DNA of 64,000 nucleotides from Blautia caecimuris (GTDB lineage: Bacteria > Bacillota > Clostridia > Lachnospirales > Lachnospiraceae), in contig NZ_JANJZT010000012.1 in NCBI RefSeq assembly GCF_024622975.1, positions 36,300 through 100,299 on the forward strand, given 5' to 3'. The notes under the pieces are model-generated. The model ran no database searches. It was not told where the DNA came from and worked only from the letters and a program-made list of their open reading frames with translations. A program made the translations under genes and the position numbers. This document shows, in pieces, positions 26,068-33,987 of this stretch (position 1 is its first letter; each line of letters opens with the position of its first letter).

Positions 26068-28017
26068 ATGGAAAAGCAGAAGTATTATATTACAACAGCT
26101 ATCGCTTATACTTCCGGTAAGCCTCATATCGGAAATACCTACGAGGCTGTTCTGGCAGATGCCATTGCACGCTACAAAAGACTGGAAGGATATGATGTAT
26201 TTTTCCAGACAGGAACAGATGAGCATGGCCAGAAAATCGAGCTGAAAGCAGAAGAAGCAGGAATTACACCTAAGGAATTTGTTGATAATGTATCCGGCGA
26301 GATCAAAAATATCTGGGATCTGATGAACACTTCCTATGACAAATTCATTCGTACTACAGACGAAGACCACGAGAAACAGGTTCAGAAGATCTTCAAAAAA
26401 ATGTATGCAAAGGGCGATATTTACAAGGGACATTATGAGGGAATGTACTGTACTCCCTGTGAGTCCTTTTTTACAGAGAGTCAGCTTGTAGACGGCAAAT
26501 GTCCTGACTGCGGACGTCCCTGTGTTCCGGCTAAGGAAGAGGCATATTTCTTCAAAATGAGTAAATATGCAGACCGCCTTATTGAGCACATCAAGACACA
26601 TCCTGAGTTTATCCAGCCGGAGTCCCGTAAAAACGAGATGATGAACAATTTCCTTCTTCCGGGACTTCAGGATCTCTGTGTTTCCAGAACTTCCTTTAAA
26701 TGGGGAATTCCGGTAGATTTTGATCCGAAGCATGTTGTTTATGTATGGCTTGACGCTCTTACAAACTATATCACAGGAATCGGATATGACTGCGACGGAG
26801 ACAGCACAGAGCAGTTCGGTAAGCTGTGGCCGGCAGATCTTCATCTGATCGGTAAGGATATTATCCGTTTCCATACAATTTACTGGCCTATCTTCCTGAT
26901 GTCACTGGATCTTCCGCTTCCCAAGCAGGTATTCGGTCATCCATGGCTGTTACAGGGCGATGGAAAAATGAGTAAATCCAAGGGAAATGTGCTTTATGCA
27001 GACGAGCTTGTGGATTTCTTTGGAGTAGATGCAGTTCGTTACTTTGTGCTTCATGAGATGCCGTTTGAGAACGACGGCGTGATCACCTGGGAGCTGATGG
27101 TGGAGCGTCTGAACTCCGAGCTTGCCAATACTCTTGGAAATCTTGTAAACCGCACCATTTCCATGTCTAACAAATATTTCGGCGGCGTAGTGGAAAACAA
27201 AAATGTAACAGAGCCTGTTGATGAGGATATGAAAGCTTTTGTACTGGCAGCGCCGGGCAAGGTTGCAGCCAAGATGGAGAAGCTCCGTGTGGCAGACGCC
27301 ATGACAGAGGTATTCAGTCTCTTTAAACGCCTGAACAAATACATTGACGAGACAATGCCGTGGGCTCTTGCAAAGGAAGAGGACAAGCAGGACCGTCTTG
27401 CAACTGTGCTCTATAATCTTGTAGAGGGAATCACCATAGGAGCAGCTCTTCTGGAGGCATTTATGCCGGAGACAACAGAGCGTATTCTTGCACAGCTTAA
27501 TGCTGAAAAACGCAGTTTTGAATCACTGGATACTTTTGGCCTGTATCCGTCCGGCAATAAGGTTGTAGAAAAACCGGAAATTCTGTTTGCCCGTCTTGAT
27601 CTTAAAGAGGTAATGGCAAAGGTAGAAGAGCTCCACCCGCCTGTACAGGAAGAAAAGGAAGAGGAGTCCGGAATTGATCTTGAGCCAAAAGCAGAGATCA
27701 CATTTGAGGATTTTGAGAAGCTGCAGTTCCAGGTTGGCGAGATCATTGCCTGTGAGGCAGTAAAAAAATCCAAAAAGCTTCTTTGCTCTCAGGTAAAGAT
27801 CGGAAGTCAGGTTCGCCAGATCGTATCCGGAATCAAAGCCCATTACACCCCTGAGGAAATGGTAGGCAAAAAGGTTATGGTAGTTACCAACCTGAAGCCT
27901 GCGAAGCTTGCAGGAGTTATGAGTGAGGGAATGATCCTCTGTGCAGAGGATGCAGAAGGCAATCTTGCCCTTATGACACCGGAGAAAAACATGCCGGCAG
28001 GAGCAGAAATCTGCTGA
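26068..28017 (+). CDS. metG: Methionyl-tRNA synthetase
   Basis: A 649-residue class I aminoacyl-tRNA synthetase charging tRNA-Met. It has the HIGH-type motif in KPHIGNTYEA, two zinc-finger-like pairs (CTPC and CPDCGRPC at about 125-150), the KMSKS loop (DGKMSKSKGNV), the anticodon-binding helical domain, and a C-terminal OB-fold tRNA-binding domain (about 540-649, FEKLQFQVGEIIACE). The reading frame extends 35 codons upstream, but AGGAGG precedes the ATG at 26068 and the family starts there with KYYITTAIAYTSGKPH. A leader hairpin lies upstream. Confidence 0.96.
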   Translation: MEKQKYYITTAIAYTSGKPHIGNTYEAVLADAIARYKRLEGYDVFFQTGTDEHGQKIELKAEEAGITPKEFVDNVSGEIKNIWDLMNTSYDKFIRTTDEDHEKQVQKIFKKMYAKGDIYKGHYEGMYCTPCESFFTESQLVDGKCPDCGRPCVPAKEEAYFFKMSKYADRLIEHIKTHPEFIQPESRKNEMMNNFLLPGLQDLCVSRTSFKWGIPVDFDPKHVVYVWLDALTNYITGIGYDCDGDSTEQFGKLWPADLHLIGKDIIRFHTIYWPIFLMSLDLPLPKQVFGHPWLLQGDGKMSKSKGNVLYADELVDFFGVDAVRYFVLHEMPFENDGVITWELMVERLNSELANTLGNLVNRTISMSNKYFGGVVENKNVTEPVDEDMKAFVLAAPGKVAAKMEKLRVADAMTEVFSLFKRLNKYIDETMPWALAKEEDKQDRLATVLYNLVEGITIGAALLEAFMPETTERILAQLNAEKRSFESLDTFGLYPSGNKVVEKPEILFARLDLKEVMAKVEELHPPVQEEKEEESGIDLEPKAEITFEDFEKLQFQVGEIIACEAVKKSKKLLCSQVKIGSQVRQIVSGIKAHYTPEEMVGKKVMVVTNLKPAKLAGVMSEGMILCAEDAEGNLALMTPEKNMPAGAEIC

Positions 28018-28104
28018 TAAAACGGAACTTTATTAAGAGTAGAAATTTATGTTTGCGGAGGAAAGAATTTTTATTTTTTGTTATCCGCAGACGATGAATA
28101 TGAG

Positions 28105-28172
28105 AAAAGGCAGATCATGTGTTGTGTTTCCTGGTAAACATTGCAAGGCATTATGATTCTGCCTTTTTTCTG
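28105..28172 (+). terminator. Terminator after metG
   Basis: AAAAGGCAGA-TCAT pairs with ATGA-TTCTGCCTTTT, and the right arm runs into TTTTTT. The loop is long, so the hairpin is less stable than it first looks. Confidence 0.6.
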
Positions 28173-28231
28173 TATCTGAAAATGGCTGACAGCCAAATAT
28201 AAATTTGCAGTTTTATACTATGCTGCTCTGC

Positions 28232-28272
28232 TTGACGTACCTCTCTAAATTTTCTATACTAGAGGGAGTATA
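28232..28272 (+). promoter_or_regulatory. Promoter and dyad operator of the moa operon
   Basis: TTGACG (28232-28237), 17 bp and TATACT (28255-28260) form a strong sigma-A promoter. TATACT-AGAGGG-AGTATA (28255-28272) is an exact inverted repeat over the -10 region and transcription start, a likely repressor site. Confidence 0.6.
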
Positions 28273-28286
28273 AGGAGGTTGTATTG

Positions 28287-28772
28287 ATGGGGAAGGAATT
28301 CAGCCATTTTGATCATAAAGGAAATGCAGTGATGGTGGATGTTTCCGGTAAGGAGCCCACTTTTCGGACAGCTGTAGCCACAGGCTATATTTCCGTGGGA
28401 GCAGAAATCATGGCGGCGGTTACGGGAGGAAATGTAAAAAAAGGCGATGTTCTCGGCGTAGCCAGAGTAGCAGGGATCATGGGGGTGAAGCAGACTTCTT
28501 CTCTGATTCCAATGTGCCATCCGCTGCCAATCCAGAAGTGTGCAGTTGATTTTGAACTGGATCAGGAAAACAGCCGGATCCATGCGTACTGTACGGTAAA
28601 GACAGAGGGCAAAACCGGGGTGGAGATGGAGGCTCTGACAGGCGTACAGACAGCGCTTCTGACAATTTACGACATGTGTAAGGCTATTGACAAGCATATG
28701 GTAATGTCGGAGATCCATCTTGTAGAAAAAACAGGAGGAAAAAGCGGAGATTTCCGTTTTAAGGACAAATGA
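28287..28772 (+). CDS. moaC: Cyclic pyranopterin monophosphate synthase MoaC
   Basis: A 161-residue enzyme that, after MoaA, makes cyclic pyranopterin monophosphate, the first stable intermediate of molybdenum cofactor. Visible motifs are MVDVSGKEPTFRTAVA, GVKQTSSLIPMCHPLP and GVEMEALTGVQTALLTIYDM with the catalytic lysine and aspartate following (MCKAIDKHM). The ATG at 28287 is eight bases after AAGGAGG; an in-frame TTG three bases earlier is less well spaced. Its stop overlaps the moaA start (ATGA). Confidence 0.95.
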   Translation: MGKEFSHFDHKGNAVMVDVSGKEPTFRTAVATGYISVGAEIMAAVTGGNVKKGDVLGVARVAGIMGVKQTSSLIPMCHPLPIQKCAVDFELDQENSRIHAYCTVKTEGKTGVEMEALTGVQTALLTIYDMCKAIDKHMVMSEIHLVEKTGGKSGDFRFKDK

Positions 28773-29749
28773 TAGACCGTTGTGGAAGAACGATAGATTA
28801 TCTTCGGATCTCGGTGACAGACCGCTGTAATCTCCGCTGTATTTACTGTATGCCGGAAAACGGCGTCAAGCTGGTGGAGCGAAGTCAGATCCTTCGGGAG
28901 GAAGAAATCATAAGAATCAGCCGGGTTATGGCACAGCTTGGAATTACCAGGATCAAGCTGACCGGAGGAGAACCGCTGGTACATGTAAGGATGCCGGAGC
29001 TGGTATGTCAGATCAAGGAGATTCCGGGAATTAAAAAGGTAACCCTGACTACCAATGGAACTCTTTTAAAGGAGCAGATGAAGGAACTTGCAGAGGCGGG
29101 GCTGGATGCAGTGAATATCAGTCTGGATACTCTGAACAGAGACTGCTTTCAGAAGATCACAAGAAGAGATCTTTTAAATGAAGCTCTGGAGGGGATTCAG
29201 GAGGCCCTGCGCTATCCGGGTATTTCTGTGAAGATCAACTGTGTTCCTCTGGGAATAGAGGGGCAGGATCTCTGTGAGATTGCAGAGCTTGCCCGGAAAT
29301 ATCCGGTTCATGTGCGTTTTATTGAAATGATGCCTATTGGCTGCGGTATGGAATTTAAGGGAATGTCAGAAGAGGAACTGACAGAGCTTCTGGAAAAGCG
29401 CTTTGGGTCTCTGACTCTTTATCAGGGAGAACCTCTTGGAAACGGGCCGTCCAGATATTATGAAGCACAAGGATTTGAAGGAAAACTGGGCTTTATCAGT
29501 GCAGTCAGCCATAAGTTCTGTAAAGACTGTAACCGGATCCGCCTGACCTCTCAGGGATATCTGAAAACCTGCCTTCAGTATTCGGCGGGAAAGGATTTAA
29601 GAGAGATTATAAGAAACGGCGGCACAGATGAGGAACTGACAGAAGCAATTCTGGAGGCACTGGAACAGAAACCGGACGGACATCAGTTTTTGGAAAAGGC
29701 ACAGGCAGACGACACAGAAAAGCTCTGTATGTCTCAGATAGGAGGGTGA
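28769..29749 (+). CDS. moaA: GTP 3',8-cyclase MoaA (radical SAM)
   Basis: A 326-residue radical-SAM enzyme that, with MoaC, converts GTP to the pyranopterin precursor. It has two iron-sulphur sites: the SAM cluster cysteines CNLRCIYC near residue 20 and the C-terminal trio CKDCNRIR with a later TSQGYLKTC. TGGEPLV is the SAM-binding glycine motif. Translationally coupled to moaC by overlap. The usual final GG dipeptide needed for activity is present (SQIGG). The set continues with mogA three bases downstream. Confidence 0.95.
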   Translation: MIDRCGRTIDYLRISVTDRCNLRCIYCMPENGVKLVERSQILREEEIIRISRVMAQLGITRIKLTGGEPLVHVRMPELVCQIKEIPGIKKVTLTTNGTLLKEQMKELAEAGLDAVNISLDTLNRDCFQKITRRDLLNEALEGIQEALRYPGISVKINCVPLGIEGQDLCEIAELARKYPVHVRFIEMMPIGCGMEFKGMSEEELTELLEKRFGSLTLYQGEPLGNGPSRYYEAQGFEGKLGFISAVSHKFCKDCNRIRLTSQGYLKTCLQYSAGKDLREIIRNGGTDEELTEAILEALEQKPDGHQFLEKAQADDTEKLCMSQIGG

Positions 29750-29752
29750 AAT

Positions 29753-30244
29753 ATGAAGCGGGTAGCAATCATAACATCAAGTGATTCCGGTTACCGGGGA
29801 GAGCGGGAAGATTTAAGCGGGCCGGCAATCCGTGAAATTCTGGAAAGAGAAGGATATCAGGTAGTGTCTCTGGATATTCTTCCTGACGACAGAGAAATAC
29901 TGAAAAATAAAATGGCAGAAATCGCGGATCAGGGGCTGGCGGAGCTGATCCTTACTACAGGCGGCACAGGCTTTTCGGAGAGAGATGTAATGCCGGAAGC
30001 GACAGAGGATATTATTGAGCGAAGGGTTCCGGGAATCCCGGAGGCTATGCGTGCTTACAGCATGACTATTACAAAGAGAGCAATGCTGAGCAGGGCTTCA
30101 GCAGGAATCCGCAAAAAAACACTTATCATCAATCTTCCCGGAAGTCCAAAGGCAGTACGGGAAAGTCTGGAATATATTATTGATTCTCTGGAGCACGGAA
30201 TCGAAATCCTTACAGGAGAAGCGTCTGACTGCGCCCGAAAATAA
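29753..30244 (+). CDS. mogA: Molybdopterin adenylyltransferase (MogA/MoaB family)
   Basis: A 163-residue MoCF-fold enzyme that adenylylates molybdopterin before metal insertion. The signature TTGGTGFSERDVMPEAT is at about residues 70-86, and the C-terminal INLPGSPKAVRESL loop is typical. It lies in the moa operon three bases after moaA. MogA and MoaB cannot be separated by sequence alone. Later genes of the pathway (moaD, moaE, moeA) are not in this window. Confidence 0.92.
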   Translation: MKRVAIITSSDSGYRGEREDLSGPAIREILEREGYQVVSLDILPDDREILKNKMAEIADQGLAELILTTGGTGFSERDVMPEATEDIIERRVPGIPEAMRAYSMTITKRAMLSRASAGIRKKTLIINLPGSPKAVRESLEYIIDSLEHGIEILTGEASDCARK

Positions 30245-30331
30245 AAGATTTCCGGACAGAAGCCGGGAAGACTGAGGGGCTCGGAGAGGTTTTACAGGGG
30301 AAAATCATAATAATAAAGAAGGTAATGAATT

Positions 30332-30778
30332 ATGGGAAAAGTAATAGCAATTTGTATCAGTGAGGAGAAAGGCACACAGAAACACAGTGTACAGGAAGCG
30401 GAATTTATTGAGGACTGGGGAATCAAAGGGGATGCCCATGCCGGAAAGTGGCACAGACAGGTAAGTCTTCTTTCGTTTGACAAGATTGAAGATTTCCGTG
30501 CCAGAGGCGCTGAGGTGACAGACGGAGCCTTTGGAGAAAATATTGTAGTAGAGGGCTTTGATTTTGCCGCTATGCCTGTAGGTACAAGATTCCGCTGTAA
30601 TGACGTAATTTTGGAAATGACACAGATCGGCAAAAAATGCCACCATGGCTGCGCGATTTTCCAGGCTATGGGAGACTGTATTATGCCAAGAGAGGGCGTA
30701 TTTACAAAAGTAATTCACGGCGGTGTGATCCGTCCGGGAGACGAATTTCTGTGTTGTGAAAAAGGACAGGATGAATGA
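30332..30778 (+). CDS. MOSC-domain protein
   Basis: A 148-residue stand-alone MOSC beta-barrel domain. GDAHAGKWHRQVSLLSFD, then GAFGENIVVEGFD and VTHLEMTQIGKKC-type segments match the family, whose members bind molybdenum or tungsten cofactor or act as sulphur carriers. The cysteines in KKCHHGCAIF are candidate sulphur ligands. It follows mogA by 87 bp and overlaps tatD, so it belongs to the molybdenum-cofactor transcript. A sulphur-transfer or cofactor-handling role is likely but unproven. Confidence 0.88.
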   Translation: MGKVIAICISEEKGTQKHSVQEAEFIEDWGIKGDAHAGKWHRQVSLLSFDKIEDFRARGAEVTDGAFGENIVVEGFDFAAMPVGTRFRCNDVILEMTQIGKKCHHGCAIFQAMGDCIMPREGVFTKVIHGGVIRPGDEFLCCEKGQDE

Positions 30779-31569
30779 AAACATACAGTATTTTTGAGAC
30801 ACATGCACATTATGACGATGAGGCTTTTGAGCCGGACAGGGACGGGCTTTTAAGCTCTCTTCAGGGGAATGGAATCGGCACCGTGGTAAATGTGTGCGCC
30901 TCTGTGGGGGAGCTTGGGCGCACAATTACTCTCACAGAAAAGTATCCCTTTGTTTACGGCGCAGTGGGAGTGCATCCGGATGATGCGGATAAAATGACAG
31001 AGCAGACGTTAAATGAGATCCGTGAGCTTTCCCGCAGAGAAAAGATTCTTGCCATTGGCGAGATCGGGCTGGACTATTACTGGCATAAGGAAGAGGCAGC
31101 GCACGAGATCCAGAAAAAAATGTTCCGCGCTCAGATGGATATTGCCAGAGAAGAAAAGCTTCCGTTTATGATCCACAGCAGAGATGCTGCAAAGGATACT
31201 CTTGATATTGTGAAGGAGTATATGGACGAGGGTATGTACGGCGGAATCATCCATTGTTTTTCCTACGGAAAGGAAATGGCTGAGCAGTACCTGAATATGG
31301 GATTATATCTTGGAATCGGCGGAGTAGTGACTTTTAAAAATGCAAAAAAATTAAAAGAGGTTGTAGAATATGCCCCTCTTGAACAGCTTGTTCTGGAAAC
31401 AGACAGTCCGTATTTAAGCCCTGAACCCAACAGAGGAAAAAGAAACAGTTCCCTGAACCTGCCCTATGTAGCCCGGGCTATTGGAGAACTGAAAGGGATT
31501 TCAGAGGAGGAAGTGATTCGCATTACAGGTCAGAATGCAGAGAAGCTTCTTTTTCATCGCATAAAATAG
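30775..31569 (+). CDS. tatD: TatD-family metal-dependent deoxyribonuclease
   Basis: A 264-residue TIM-barrel hydrolase. Metal-binding histidines are in ETHAHYDDEAF at the start, the glutamate in AIGEIGLDYYW, histidines in FMIHSRDAAKDT and IIHCFSYG, and the aspartate in LETDSPYLSPEP. Family members act as 3'-5' DNases on single-stranded DNA. Its start overlaps the MOSC gene stop (ATGA), so it is the last gene of this transcript by coupling, although a functional link with molybdenum cofactor is not evident. Confidence 0.93.
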   Translation: MKTYSIFETHAHYDDEAFEPDRDGLLSSLQGNGIGTVVNVCASVGELGRTITLTEKYPFVYGAVGVHPDDADKMTEQTLNEIRELSRREKILAIGEIGLDYYWHKEEAAHEIQKKMFRAQMDIAREEKLPFMIHSRDAAKDTLDIVKEYMDEGMYGGIIHCFSYGKEMAEQYLNMGLYLGIGGVVTFKNAKKLKEVVEYAPLEQLVLETDSPYLSPEPNRGKRNSSLNLPYVARAIGELKGISEEEVIRITGQNAEKLLFHRIK

Positions 31570-31596
31570 AGTCATATAAAATAAAATCATATAAAA

Positions 31597-31646
31597 AACT
31601 GCTGTGGAAATTGTTTCAGGTAAACAAAATCTGCAGCAGTTTTTAT
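31597..31646. terminator. Bidirectional terminator between tatD and capA-like gene
   Basis: AAACTGCTG pairs with CAGCAGTTT, flanked by an A run on one side and TTTTT on the other, so it can serve both convergent transcripts. Confidence 0.8.
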
Positions 31647-31652
31647 ATACGT

Positions 31653-33191
31653 TTAAGCTTCCTCATCTTCATAGCCGGAGTCGTAATCTCCGGAACCGTC
31701 ATCATAGCCATCATCTTCTGTTTCCTCAGAGGAATCCCCGGAACCGTTATCATAGCTGTCAGATCCTCCGTCTGAATTCTCCCCGGAACCTTCGCCGGTA
31801 TCATCAGAAGAGGTATTATCAGAACTTCCAAGCTGTTCATAATACTGATCGGAGCTGACAGACCATGTATCTTCTACATAATTTCCTTTGGAATCCGTCA
31901 TGTTCAGTTCATAGTCAAAGGAAACCTCCAGAAGATTGGTTCTGGTGGACGGCTCCACATTCATGGACATGATCTCATCGAATTTTTTTCGGAGATTATC
32001 CAGGGTGAATTCATCACCAATGATGTCCCGCACTCCGTGCTGAGATGCCAGATCTTCGGTGTAGTCTTCCAGCATATATGGGCTAAAGACGCCCTCATCT
32101 TTATTATAGTGCATAACCATAGGCTTTACAGTGGCATCCAGAATTTCTACAGTGGTTTTTCCTTTCAGCACAGATTTCTGGATGGTAAAACCGGCCATGC
32201 CTTCCAGCAGCTCCGGAAGCTCCTGCTGAGTGGAAACAAAGTTGCCAAGAGAATAAAAAATCAGCATTTCGTTTCCGTTATCGTCAGACATGCGTCCATA
32301 TGGCTGAAGTACATGAGGATGACCGCCGATTACAACATCGACCCCCTGTTCCATCAGAAAGGCAGCCCACTGCTTCTGATATTCGGTAGGCATGGTTTCG
32401 TCCTCTTTTCCCCAGTGAGCGACAAAAATAAGGCAGTCGCTGTCTTCCTTTGCTTTCTGGATCATAGAAGCAACTTCGCTTTTTTCAAAAATATCGATCA
32501 TATAATCTTTTCCGTCTACATAATCTCCGTTGTTAGTTCCGTAGGTGTAGTCAAGAAAAGCAATTTTAATCCCGTTTACCTCCAGTGTTTTTACAGTATC
32601 TGCATCTTCCTGACTGGAATGGATGCCCAGTACAGGAACTTCCGGATAGTTGGTCTTCCAGAAATCCAGAGTCTGTTCTATGTAGTCAGGACCATAGTCA
32701 TCAATGTGATTGGTGGCTGATTCAATGACGTCAAAGCCGGCCTTGATCAGAGCGTCGCCTACTTCTGTAGGTGTGGCAAAGGAAGGATAGGAGCTGACCG
32801 CACTGTGGTCTGTGGTAAATACAGTTTCCTGGTCGATCATGGCTATATCTGCGGCCTGGATCTCATCCTTAACATTCTCGTAGATATGCTCGTAATTCCA
32901 TGTTCCGGATTCATACTGGCCGGACTCTATCAGACTTCCATGGTAAAGATTGTCTCCTACAGCGATAACAGTGGCGGTAGATACTTCCGGAGTATTGGCC
33001 TTTTTTTCTGCTTCTGCTTTTTTTATTGCAGCTTCTTTTTTTGCAGTTTCTGCAGGCTTCTGTATCAGATTGTAGTCAAGCTGGCGGAAAAGGACAACCA
33101 GAATGACCAGAACTGTCACAGAGCAGAAAAAGGCAATCCGGGAATTACTTTTTTCTCTGAGATTGAGAGGTATATTTTTATTTTTTTTCAT
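31653..33191 (-). CDS. CapA/PgsA-type metallophosphatase-fold membrane protein
   Basis: A 512-residue protein with an N-terminal anchor (about 18-40), a charged linker, and a CapA domain of the poly-gamma-glutamate capsule family (about 70-340). Motifs include AVGDNLYHGSLIESG, DQETVFT, VIESATNHIDDYG, FVAHWGKE and VIGGHPHVLQPYG, with the metal-ligand histidines and asparagine of the calcineurin-like fold. The last 60 residues are low-complexity Ser/Asp/Glu/Gly/Tyr, probably an extracellular acidic tail. No other capsule genes are nearby, so a general cell-wall phosphoesterase role is as likely as capsule export. Confidence 0.85.
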   Translation of the reverse strand: MKKNKNIPLNLREKSNSRIAFFCSVTVLVILVVLFRQLDYNLIQKPAETAKKEAAIKKAEAEKKANTPEVSTATVIAVGDNLYHGSLIESGQYESGTWNYEHIYENVKDEIQAADIAMIDQETVFTTDHSAVSSYPSFATPTEVGDALIKAGFDVIESATNHIDDYGPDYIEQTLDFWKTNYPEVPVLGIHSSQEDADTVKTLEVNGIKIAFLDYTYGTNNGDYVDGKDYMIDIFEKSEVASMIQKAKEDSDCLIFVAHWGKEDETMPTEYQKQWAAFLMEQGVDVVIGGHPHVLQPYGRMSDDNGNEMLIFYSLGNFVSTQQELPELLEGMAGFTIQKSVLKGKTTVEILDATVKPMVMHYNKDEGVFSPYMLEDYTEDLASQHGVRDIIGDEFTLDNLRKKFDEIMSMNVEPSTRTNLLEVSFDYELNMTDSKGNYVEDTWSVSSDQYYEQLGSSDNTSSDDTGEGSGENSDGGSDSYDNGSGDSSEETEDDGYDDGSGDYDSGYEDEEA

Positions 33192-33513
33192 GGCAGATTC
33201 CTTTATATAAATTTCGTGGATTTTCTTATTTATTATAGCAAAAAGAGCGCACTTTTGACAAGTGCAGCCGAAATGTTGCTGTTTACCCCTAAAATGAAAT
33301 TTTAAATTCCACCGCCCTTATGCGGTGGAATTTACCTCCGCATAGTTGATATTTACTCTTTCATACAGAAATGGTATGGTTATCTCTCCTTCTGACAGCA
33401 GTAGAAGGAGGAACAATAAAATTACAGAGAAAGCCGGAAGCTTCAAAAAAGTGCTTTGTGCCGGGACTGGTTTGGGGTATAATAAAGAAAACATACAGGG
33501 AAAGGAGCCAGCT
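33192..33513. other. Divergent gap with inverted repeat and MarR promoter
   Basis: No gene is supported. AAATTCCACCG (33304-33314) and CGGTGGAATTT (33323-33333) form a perfect hairpin, probably a terminator or an operator. A promoter for the MarR gene is likely at TTTGTG (33455-33460), 17 bp, TATAAT (33478-33483). Confidence 0.5.
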
Positions 33514-33957
33514 ATGAATTCTGTTGAAACGGTAAATGATGTTCTGGTAAATTTGTTTAATGAAATTATGGACATTGAGGAGAGGGCTCTGATCACTCCT
33601 GAATATAAGGACATTTCTGTAAATGATATGCATGTAATAGAGGCTGTGGGGATCCGGAATCCAAGGAGCATGTCCGCAATAGCAAAGGATCTCTCCGTTA
33701 CGGTAGGAACCCTGACAATAGCTGTAAATCATCTGGTAAAAAAAGGCTATATCAATCGGGGCAGAAGTGAAGAAGACAGGCGGGTTGTTCTTGTTTCCCT
33801 TTCGGAGAAGGGAGAAAAAGCCTATCATCATCACCGGATGTTCCATGAACGAATGGTAATGTCGGTTTTAAAAGGACTGGACAGGCAGGAGACAGAGACT
33901 CTGACAAAAGCTTTGAGCCATCTGCAGGATTTCTTCAGAAATTACAGAGACGAATAA
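33514..33957 (+). CDS. MarR-family transcriptional regulator
   Basis: A 147-residue winged-helix regulator. The DNA-binding core is at about residues 45-100 (ISVNDMHVIEAVG, SAIAKDLSVTVGTLTIAVNHLVKKGYI, RGRSEEDRRVVLVSLSEKG). It resembles FabT-type regulators, but no fatty-acid genes follow. The annotated frame runs 56 codons further upstream, yet GGAAAGGAG lies eight bases before the ATG at 33514 and the upstream residues are not MarR-like. It stands alone between convergent units; targets are unknown. Confidence 0.88.
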   Translation: MNSVETVNDVLVNLFNEIMDIEERALITPEYKDISVNDMHVIEAVGIRNPRSMSAIAKDLSVTVGTLTIAVNHLVKKGYINRGRSEEDRRVVLVSLSEKGEKAYHHHRMFHERMVMSVLKGLDRQETETLTKALSHLQDFFRNYRDE

Positions 33958-33963
33958 AAAATA

Positions 33964-33985
33964 TATGGGGGCGTTGGGCCCCCAT
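33964..33985. terminator. Bidirectional terminator
   Basis: TATGGGGGC and GCCCCCATA pair around a four-base loop, flanked by A/T-rich sequence on both sides. It ends the MarR gene and the convergent DUF885 gene. Confidence 0.8.
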
Positions 33986-33987
33986 AA

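Noticed and set aside
31653..31840. Repetitive acidic tract at the end of the CapA protein as a possible DNA repeat
   Set aside because: The repeats are codon-level low complexity within an open frame; I see no unit structure that suggests a mobile or variable repeat.
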